From Paracidovorax sp031843945 (GTDB lineage: Bacteria; Pseudomonadota; Gammaproteobacteria; Burkholderiales; Burkholderiaceae_C): a stretch of DNA of 64,000 nucleotides. The stretch lies in the NCBI RefSeq assembly GCF_031843945.1, contig NZ_JAVTJJ010000001.1, positions 434,001 through 498,000 of the forward strand. The letters run 5' to 3'. Below the pieces are notes generated by a model. The model was given only the letters and a program-made list of their open reading frames with translations. It searched no databases and was not told where the DNA came from. Of this stretch, positions 54,797 through 61,198 are shown piece by piece. The stretch's first letter is position 1; each line of letters opens with the position of its first letter. The position numbers and the translations under genes were made by a program.

Positions 54797-55662
54797 CTCG
54801 CGCCCGTATTCGATGGCGTTCACCAGCAGATCAAAGCCGCGGATCAGGAAGGTGGTGATCCCTAAGTCGTAGTACTTGAGCAGTGCATCGGCTACCTGCT
54901 CGGGCGTGCCCACCAGGGATGTGGAGTTGGAGCGCCCGCCCGTCTCGCGCGAGATGGCCGTCCACAGGCGTTCGTCCACGCGGTCGCCGTTGGCGGCGTC
55001 GGCCAGCAGGCGCTGGGCGCCTTCGCTCTGCTGCGGGCCTGCGCCGCGCGAATAGCCCTGCGGCACCTGGCGCGCGCGGGTTTCTTGCAGGATGCGGTCG
55101 GCCTTGGCCCAGGCTTCTTCCTCGGTCTTGCCAAGGATGGGGCGAAACGAGATGCTGAATTCCACCGTGCGCCCGTTCTGCACCGCTTCGGCCCGCACAC
55201 GCCGTACTCCGGCCTGGGCCAGCGATTCGCCCCACAGCGCGTAGACGTCTGCATGCCTGCCGGCCACCTGCAACGCAGGTGCCGACGCGCCGCCAAAGTA
55301 GATCGGCACATAGAGCTGCTGCAGCGGCTTGACTTCAGACACCGCGCCCTTGACGCGGTAGTACGCGCCCTCGTGGTCGAAGGGCTGGTCTTGCCAGTTG
55401 CCGCGCCGCCAGCGTGGGCGCCACGAAGCCGGGCCGGCGCGCCAGCAGAAAGCCGATCTTCTGCGTGACCGAAGCCGCATACGTCAGGGTGAGCAGCGTG
55501 TCGGGGCTCGACGAACTGGCGGGCACCAGGATGCGGTCGAAACCCGCGTGTTCATGCGCCTGGGCGAACACGCACATACGCGGGGTCCACCGCGGGCCCC
55601 TTGCGGGCGATGGTTTCCGACAACTCGTGCGGCTGGATCATGCCGATGAACTGAACACCCAT
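54788..55662 (-). pseudogene. Decayed alkanesulfonate monooxygenase-like gene (ssuD)
   Basis: The family is FMNH2-dependent alkanesulfonate monooxygenase. The start is well preserved: AAGGAG, 5 bases, then an ATG and MGVQFIGMIQPHELSE. The frame is lost near 55570 and resumes as HEHAGFDRILVPASSSSPDT, then RRPGFVAPTLAARQLA. Near 55410 about 65 residues are deleted and the frame shifts again to QDQPFDHEGAYYRVKGAVSE, running to GRELLP. There it joins the ssuA remnant. Three frames and an internal deletion mean this is not a sequencing slip. Confidence 0.8.
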
Positions 55663-56032
55663 CGAAGCTCCTTGCAAGACAGCCAGACAATCGAGTACGA
55701 CAAGTGGCCACCTCAGGCACACGGCTGCTGTGCACCAACGAAGAAAAGCGGCTGTCGACATGCGGTTTTTGGCCTGCGCGCCGGGCTGGCGGGCTCGTGC
55801 CGCCGCAGACCATCGCCAGCATTCAGTACGCCACGGCATGACGGGGACAAGGCTTGAAGAGGAACGGTCATGTGCGCTTCTCCAGACAGATCGGGGACGA
55901 AAGAAGCCCGCAACGCTATCGGCCCGCCGCGCTGCGCCCGGCAAACGAAAGCGGCTATGGTTATGCAGCGCCGTCCGCCGGGACGCACCGCCGTCTGCAA
56001 TAAGAACCCGTGCCAAGAAAGCGAGTTTGGTT
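55663..56032. promoter_or_regulatory. 370-base intergenic region with 20-bp direct repeats before the cysteine dioxygenase gene
   Basis: The region separates the divergent ssuD remnant and cysteine dioxygenase gene. It contains two near-identical 20-mers 70 bases apart, the second running onto the start codon: AAAGCGGCTATGGTTATGCA (55948-55967) and AAAGCGAGTTTGGTTATGCA (56018-56037), matching at 17 of 20 positions. Their TGGTTATG-like core resembles CysB/Cbl-type sulfur regulator half-sites; that link is inference. I see no gene in the rest. Confidence 0.5.
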
Positions 56033-56746
56033 ATGCATAAGTCACCGTTGCCCGCCAGCGCGCCCGCCGCTACCGTGGCACCCATGAGCCTGGACACCAC
56101 GGATGCCGAGCGCGCCGCAATACGAACCACCACCTCCACCCCGCCCACCACCATCGCGCCGCTGCGCGAATTCGTGCAGGCGCTGGGCTGGTTGCTGAAC
56201 GATGCGCCCGCCGAAGAGCGCATCCTGGCTGAAGGCGGCGCCCTGCTGCGCACGCTGGTGTCGCGCGACGACTGGCTGCCTACCGCCTACGCCCAACCCA
56301 ACCCGGACCGCTACCAGCAGCACCTGCTGCATGCCGACACGCTGGGCCGGTTCTCGGTGGTCAGCTTCGTCTGGGGGCCGGGGCAGTCCACGCCCATTCA
56401 CGACCACACCGTGTGGGGCCTGATCGGCATGCTGCGCGGATCGGAACTGGCGCAGGGCTTTGCTCAAGGCGAAGACGGCCGCTGGCTGCCGCAGGGCGCG
56501 CCGCAGCGGCTGGTGCCGGGCCAGGTGGAGGCCGTGTCGCCCACCGTTGGCGACGTGCACCAGGTCAGCAATGCCTTCGCCGACCAGACATCGATCAGCA
56601 TCCACGTCTACGGCGCCAACATCGGCGCGGTGGAGCGCAGCGTGTATTTGCCGGACGGCACGCGCAAGCCTTTCATCTCGGGCTACAGCAATGGCACGTT
56701 GCCCAACCTGTGGGACTTGTCGCGCAACCCCGCCACATTGGCCTGA
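56033..56746 (+). CDS. Cysteine dioxygenase family protein
   Basis: This is a cupin-fold iron(II) thiol dioxygenase that likely oxidises cysteine, or a related thiol such as 3-mercaptopropionate, to the sulfinate. The 237-residue protein has the metal ligands H123 and H125 in PIHDHTVWG and H176 in DVHQVSNA, the standard three-histidine set. SIHVYGANIG near the end is also typical. The start at 56033 overlaps a direct repeat; an in-frame ATG at 56084 gives a more usual length but has no ribosome-binding site. The rhodanese gene follows 37 bases later, so the two form an operon for thiol oxidation. Confidence 0.88.
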   Translation: MHKSPLPASAPAATVAPMSLDTTDAERAAIRTTTSTPPTTIAPLREFVQALGWLLNDAPAEERILAEGGALLRTLVSRDDWLPTAYAQPNPDRYQQHLLHADTLGRFSVVSFVWGPGQSTPIHDHTVWGLIGMLRGSELAQGFAQGEDGRWLPQGAPQRLVPGQVEAVSPTVGDVHQVSNAFADQTSISIHVYGANIGAVERSVYLPDGTRKPFISGYSNGTLPNLWDLSRNPATLA

Positions 56747-56783
56747 ACCACCAGACCACTCACCCAAATCACGCACCGCTTTC

Positions 56784-58412
56784 ATGACCGCCCACGACTC
56801 TGCGCTGCCCGTCACCACCTCCACCCAAGTTCGCCAGTCGCTGCTGGACCGTAGCGAGATCGCGCTGCTCGACGTGCGCGAAGAAGACCCGTTCGCGCGC
56901 GCGCACCCGCTGTTCGCCGCCAACCTGCCGGCCGGCCGGGTAGAGATCGACGCCCTCACCCGCATCCCGCGCCTGGCCACACCCGTGGTGGTGTACGACG
57001 ACGATGAAGGCCTGGCCGAGCCCGCCGCGCGCGCGCTGCAGGCGCTGGGCTACACGCAGGTGTCGCTGCTGCAAGGCGGCCTGCAGGGCTGGCGGGACGC
57101 GGGCGGTGAGATCTTCATCGACGTGAACGTGCCCAGCAAATCCTTCGGCGAGCTGGTCGAGGCCGACCGCCACACGCCCTCGCTGACGGCGCAAGAGGTC
57201 AAGGCGCTCATCGACCAGCAGGCCGACGTGGTGGTGCTGGACGCGCGCCGCTTCGACGAATACCAGACCATGAGCATTCCCACCGGCACCAGCGTGCCGG
57301 GCGCCGAGCTGGTGCTGCGCGCCACTGCGCTGGCGCCCGATCCGGCCACGCGCATCATCGTCAATTGCGCGGGCCGCACGCGCAGCATCATCGGCACGCA
57401 GTCGCTGGTGAATGCGGGCGTGCCCAACCCGGTGGCTGCACTGCGCAACGGCACCATCGGCTGGCTGCTGGCCGGCCAGACGCTGGAGCACGGCGCCGAC
57501 CGGCGCGGCGGCCCGGTGAGCGAAGAGCAGCGCGCTGCCGCTGCCGATCGCGCCCGCCAGGTGGCCGACCGTGCCGGCGTGCGCCGCGCCACCGCCGCGG
57601 ACCTGGCCCGGTTCGACGTCGAGGCCGCCGGCACCACCACCTACCGCTTCGACGTGCGCACGCCCGAGGAATACGCCGCCGGCCACCGGCCAGGGTTCCG
57701 CAGCACGCCGGGCGGCCAGCTGGTGCAGGAAACCGATCACTCCGCGCCCGTGCGCGGCGCACGCATCGTGCTGACGGACGAAGGCGACGGCGTGCGCGCC
57801 AACATGAGTGCATCGTGGCTGGCGCAGATGGGCTGGGATGTGTGGGTGCTGGACGAGGGCGACGCTGATTCCGCCACCGAAACCGGCGACCCAGCGCCGC
57901 AAGTGCCGGAACCCGCAGGCCCCATCCAGTGGATCAGCCCGCAGCAGCTGCAAACCTGGCTGCAGGTAGGGGACACGGCGCTGCTGGACCTGACGTCGAG
58001 CGCCAACTACGTGCAGCGCCACATCCCCGGCGCGTGGTGGGCGCTGCGCTCGCAACTGGCGCAAGCCGTGGGCACCGTGCAGGCTGCCGCTGAGCAGGCT
58101 GGGCAACCACCGCGCCGCTACGTGCTGACCTGTGGCTCGAGCTTTCTGGCGCGCTACGCGGCGGCCAAGCTGGCGCGCATCACCGGCGCAGAAGTGGCGG
58201 TGCTGAAAGGCGGCACGCTGGCCTGGATCGCCGAGGGCCTGCCGGTGGAGCCGGGCGAGACGCAGCTGGCCTCGCCCCGCATCGATCGCTACCGCCGCCC
58301 CTACGAAGGCACCAGCGCGCCACGCGCCGCCATGCAGGCCTACCTGGACTGGGAATACGGACTGGTCGACCAGTTGGCGCGAGACGGCACGCACCACTTT
58401 CGGGTGCTGTGA
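56784..58412 (+). CDS. Four-domain rhodanese-related sulfurtransferase
   Basis: This 542-residue protein is made of four rhodanese domains (about 10-120, 130-245, 270-385 and 395-510). Domains 2 and 4 keep the persulfide-forming cysteine: C195 in IVNCAGRTRS and C450 in LTCGSS. Domains 1 and 3 have aspartate at the matching place (VVYDDDEG and VLTDEGDG), so they are probably structural or regulatory. Proteins of this type move sulfane sulfur between thiols. It is encoded directly after the cysteine dioxygenase, suggesting it handles sulfite, thiosulfate or persulfide from the same pathway. It is probably cytosolic, as no signal peptide is visible. Confidence 0.87.
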   Translation: MTAHDSALPVTTSTQVRQSLLDRSEIALLDVREEDPFARAHPLFAANLPAGRVEIDALTRIPRLATPVVVYDDDEGLAEPAARALQALGYTQVSLLQGGLQGWRDAGGEIFIDVNVPSKSFGELVEADRHTPSLTAQEVKALIDQQADVVVLDARRFDEYQTMSIPTGTSVPGAELVLRATALAPDPATRIIVNCAGRTRSIIGTQSLVNAGVPNPVAALRNGTIGWLLAGQTLEHGADRRGGPVSEEQRAAAADRARQVADRAGVRRATAADLARFDVEAAGTTTYRFDVRTPEEYAAGHRPGFRSTPGGQLVQETDHSAPVRGARIVLTDEGDGVRANMSASWLAQMGWDVWVLDEGDADSATETGDPAPQVPEPAGPIQWISPQQLQTWLQVGDTALLDLTSSANYVQRHIPGAWWALRSQLAQAVGTVQAAAEQAGQPPRRYVLTCGSSFLARYAAAKLARITGAEVAVLKGGTLAWIAEGLPVEPGETQLASPRIDRYRRPYEGTSAPRAAMQAYLDWEYGLVDQLARDGTHHFRVL

Positions 58413-58446
58413 GGCATCAGCGGCCGCGCTGAAGGCCACCTTGCCA

Positions 58447-58512
58447 ATGCTATTTTATTGATAGCTACTAGCGCTTACCCATAAAGCGCCACAGGCCTTT
58501 TTGGCTTGAAAC
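58447..58512 (+). repeat. Comamonadaceae palindromic repeat, copy 9
   Basis: ATGCTATTTTATTGATAGCT, CTAGCGCTTACCCATAAAGC, then GCCACAGGCCTTTTTGGCTT. It lies after the rhodanese stop, before the DUF1090 gene. Confidence 0.9.
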
Positions 58513-58661
58513 CCCGCATCCTCCGACCATTCGCACGCAACCGCACGGCCGGCCAACGCGCGCCCTGCAGTGGCCGCACCTGCGCCGCGATGCGCCCTCG
58601 TCCGACGGTCCGGCAGCGCGGCGTGTGCGATCTTCCTCTCATCGTTAAAACAAGGTTTGCC

Positions 58662-59123
58662 ATGAAAAGAATTGCACGCTCCGTGATCGCCCTCGCCGTC
58701 CTGTCGGCCTCCACTCTGGCCATGGCCCAACCTGCAGACCAAGAGGTGTGCGCCCAAAGACAGGCCGGCCTGACCAGCGAGATGGAGAACGCCAAGAGCG
58801 CTGGCGAAGACGCCCAAGCCCTGTCGCTGGAACGCGCCCGCGGCGAATTGGCAGTGAGCTGCAGCGAACCCGGTGCCCGCGCCATGCACGACCGCCGCGT
58901 GAGCACGCAGGAAAAGAAGGTCACGCAATTGCAAAAGGAATTGGACGCTGCGCGCAGCGGCGGCAAGGAAGACAACGTAGCCAAGGCGACCGCCAAGCTG
59001 AAGGAAGCCCAGGCCAGCCTGGCGGAAATGAAGCGTTCCGCGCCGCCCAAGTCCGAAAAGGACACCAAGGCCGCGCAAAAGGAACAGCAGCGGCACCCTG
59101 CTCATCAACAGCCTGCCAAGTGA
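58662..59123 (+). CDS. DUF1090 family exported protein (YqjC-like)
   Basis: This 153-residue periplasmic protein has a Sec signal peptide (ARSVIALAVLSASTLAMA). The mature part is a helical hairpin with two conserved cysteines: EVCAQRQAGL and SCSEPGARAMHDRRV. A charged coiled coil follows (TQLQKELDAARSGGKEDNVA, then KLKEAQASLAEMK). It lines up well with E. coli YqjC over the core. The C-terminal 30 residues are lysine/glutamine-rich and extra. Role unknown. The ATG at 58662 is directly followed by the signal peptide. The terminator at 59194 follows. Confidence 0.83.
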   Translation: MKRIARSVIALAVLSASTLAMAQPADQEVCAQRQAGLTSEMENAKSAGEDAQALSLERARGELAVSCSEPGARAMHDRRVSTQEKKVTQLQKELDAARSGGKEDNVAKATAKLKEAQASLAEMKRSAPPKSEKDTKAAQKEQQRHPAHQQPAK

Positions 59124-59193
59124 ACGTGATGGCCTGCGCAGGGCCGTGACCGACGGAAACCGTCACGCCGCCAGGCTCGATCTGCGATCGATT

Positions 59194-59239
59194 AAAGAGC
59201 ATGTAACGCTTATCCATCCAGCGCTACATGCTCTTTTTT
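59194..59239 (+). terminator. Terminator built on a palindromic repeat core (copy 10)
   Basis: AAAGAGCATGTA and TACATGCTCTTT form a 12-bp outer stem. Four more pairs form inside around the loop; the inner sequence ACGCTTATCCATCCAGCG is the core of the intergenic repeat family. TTTTTT follows the stem. It ends the DUF1090 transcript. Confidence 0.85.
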
Positions 59240-59265
59240 CTTAGAATCCTGGGATCTTGACCACC

Positions 59266-59640
59266 ATGTCCACACTGCTTCGTCGCTACATCAGCGTGCC
59301 CGCCTGCCTTGGCCTGGCGGCCGTTCTTTGCAGCACGGCCCATGCGGCGGGTGCGGATGCGGCACCGCCGTCCCAAGCGCAAGGATGGGCGTTGGCCCAG
59401 GACAAATCCTGCCTGCGCTGCCACGCGGTGGATCGCCATTTCGTCGGACCGAGTTTTCAGCAGATTGCAGACCGGTACCGCGGCGACCCGGGCGCGGCAG
59501 ACCGTTTGGCCACCAAGATCCGCCAAGGCAGCGTGGGCCAGTGGGGCCGAGTGATCATGCCGCGCCAGCCGCAGGTGTCGGCCGCAGACGCTGCGGTGCT
59601 GGCCGCGTGGGTCACGCAGCAGGGCCAGCCTGCGCGCTGA
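59266..59640 (+). CDS. Class I c-type cytochrome, c551/c552-like
   Basis: This small periplasmic electron carrier has 124 residues. The signal peptide ends near TAHAAG, the haem-binding motif is CLRCH (C49, C52, H53), and the sixth ligand is probably M98 in VIMPRQP. The flanking QGSVGQWGR and the final AADAAVLAAWV match the c551/c552 pattern, although the usual PMPPN after the methionine is replaced by PRQPQ. A TTG in frame three codons earlier is not needed. It stands alone after a terminator and is convergent with the DUF2894 gene. Confidence 0.88.
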   Translation: MSTLLRRYISVPACLGLAAVLCSTAHAAGADAAPPSQAQGWALAQDKSCLRCHAVDRHFVGPSFQQIADRYRGDPGAADRLATKIRQGSVGQWGRVIMPRQPQVSAADAAVLAAWVTQQGQPAR

Positions 59641-59697
59641 GTTCTTGCCACCCAAGCAAGTCGCCTTGCAGAGCGATTCAGATATTCAAAGGAATTT

Positions 59698-60501
59698 TCA
59701 GCGCTTGCGCACCACCGGCTTGCGGCGGGTGGACGAACGGGCCGATGGCACCGCCAGCGACGCGGTGTGCACCTGTTCCAGCCACAGCAGCGCATCCACA
59801 TGCGCGACAAAATGCTGCAGGTAATCAGGGGCGATGTCCTGCATGCCCACCAGCGCGCGGTGCAACAGATGCAGTGAATTCAGCGGCCCGGCCTGCGGCG
59901 GCACCTGCGCCAGCGTCTGGCGCAGGCGCTCGTCGGCCGACAGGCGCGACCAGGTGCCGCGAAAACGCTGCACCGATGCCAGTTCACGCGGCGCTGCGGC
60001 CTGCGCAGCCGCTCCGCCGCCCGCCGCGCTGGGCAAGGTGCCCAAGGGCACGTCCACGCTGGGCTTGCGGGCGACGATGGCGGGCGTGTCGCCAATCCGT
60101 TGCCGCTGCGACGCACGCCTGCCGCGTTCAGGCGCTGTGGATTCCACCGGACGTTGCGCGAACACCGCCTCAGGGTCGGCCATGGCATCGGCCAATTGGC
60201 CCAATGCGCCGCGTGACGGTGGCACCGCTGCGTTGACAACACCAGCCGGAGCCACGCCTTCGCCACCCGGCAAAACGCCCCGCCCCGCCAGCCGCAGGCG
60301 CAAGTCGGCCACCAGCGTGTCCATGCGCGCATTCAGCAGTTGCCGCGTAGCGCCCTGGTGCTGCGCGGCACGGCGTGCGAGCGCTTCGACCAACGCGAAG
60401 CGCACGGGCTCCAGCTGGTGGCCGCCCTGTGTGTGCCAGTCGGCCAGCAAGGCCGTCAGGTCATGGCTTGCTGCAACATCCTCGGATGCGGTCGTGGACA
60501 T
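59698..60501 (-). CDS. DUF2894 family protein, third gene of the motor-like operon
   Basis: This 267-residue predicted cytosolic protein has no signal or membrane segment. The N-terminal helical domain (about 10-75, with LEPVRFALVEALARRAAQHQ) and C-terminal helical domain (about 180-250, with LASVQRFRGTWSRLSADERL and LNSLHLLHRALVGMQDIAPD) flank a long Ala/Pro/Arg-rich linker. I assign it to DUF2894 from its place after OmpA and DUF802 genes, a pairing I recall in Burkholderiales. It starts 15 bases after the OmpA-like stop on the same strand. Role unknown; a cytosolic partner of the membrane complex is an obvious guess. Confidence 0.7.
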   Translation of the reverse strand: MSTTASEDVAASHDLTALLADWHTQGGHQLEPVRFALVEALARRAAQHQGATRQLLNARMDTLVADLRLRLAGRGVLPGGEGVAPAGVVNAAVPPSRGALGQLADAMADPEAVFAQRPVESTAPERGRRASQRQRIGDTPAIVARKPSVDVPLGTLPSAAGGGAAAQAAAPRELASVQRFRGTWSRLSADERLRQTLAQVPPQAGPLNSLHLLHRALVGMQDIAPDYLQHFVAHVDALLWLEQVHTASLAVPSARSSTRRKPVVRKR

Positions 60502-60516
60502 GGGTAAAACCAGGGC

Positions 60517-61194
60517 TCAGCGCGTCGCGGCGCCGTCTGCCGTGTTCGTTTCCGCCGTCGTGCGCGCCGGCCGTGGCATGGGGGCCATCTCCACCCGGCG
60601 GTTGCGCGCCCGGCCCGCCGCATCGGCATTCGATGCCACGGCCTGCTCAGCGCCGAAGGCCGCAGCGAAGACGGCCGACGATGGCACGCCGGCCTCGATC
60701 AGCGCGCGCGTCACGGTCAGCGCGCGCTGGGCCGACAGCTCCCAGTTGTCGGCAAAGCGGTTGCCACCGCGCATGCGCTGGTCGTCGGTGAAGCCGCTCA
60801 CCATCAGGATTTCGCTGCGCGATCCCAAATAGCTCGTCAACGGGCCGGCAAGGCTGCGCAGCAGTTGCTGGCCTTCGGGCTGCAGTTCATCCGAATTGAG
60901 CGCAAACAGCACGTTGCCGCTGATGCCGATGCGCCCGTCCACCAGCGTCACGCGCCCACCGGCCAGCGGCCCGGCCAGGGCCTGCTCCAGCGTTTGCAGG
61001 CGCTGGGTTTGCGCCTCACGCTGGCGCTGCTCGATCTTCAGGCGCTCGCTCAGGTCCATCTGCATGCCCAGCGCAGCCACCAGAATCAGCGCGAAAGCGC
61101 CCAGGGCGCCCGCCATCAGGTCGCCGAAGACGGCCCACACGGGCACGTCGGCGTCCAGGCTGGTGCCGGCTTCCAGTTCTTCGTGGCCCAGCAT
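60517..61194 (-). CDS. OmpA/MotB-like protein, stator-type partner (ZorB-like)
   Basis: This 225-residue inner-membrane protein has a single N-terminal membrane helix and a C-terminal OmpA-type peptidoglycan-binding domain (about 100-210). The helix starts VWAVFGDLMAGALGAFALIL, with aspartate D25 at the place of the proton-carrying Asp of MotB and ZorB. A coiled coil follows (about 50-85). The OmpA domain has ISGNVLFALNSDELQPEGQQ, VSGFTDD, ELSAQRALTV and RARNRRVEM. It begins 4 bases after the DUF802 stop, so the two are translationally linked. Ion-driven function is inferred from fold and aspartate, not shown. Confidence 0.82.
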   Translation of the reverse strand: MLGHEELEAGTSLDADVPVWAVFGDLMAGALGAFALILVAALGMQMDLSERLKIEQRQREAQTQRLQTLEQALAGPLAGGRVTLVDGRIGISGNVLFALNSDELQPEGQQLLRSLAGPLTSYLGSRSEILMVSGFTDDQRMRGGNRFADNWELSAQRALTVTRALIEAGVPSSAVFAAAFGAEQAVASNADAAGRARNRRVEMAPMPRPARTTAETNTADGAATR

Positions 61195-61198
61195 CGCG

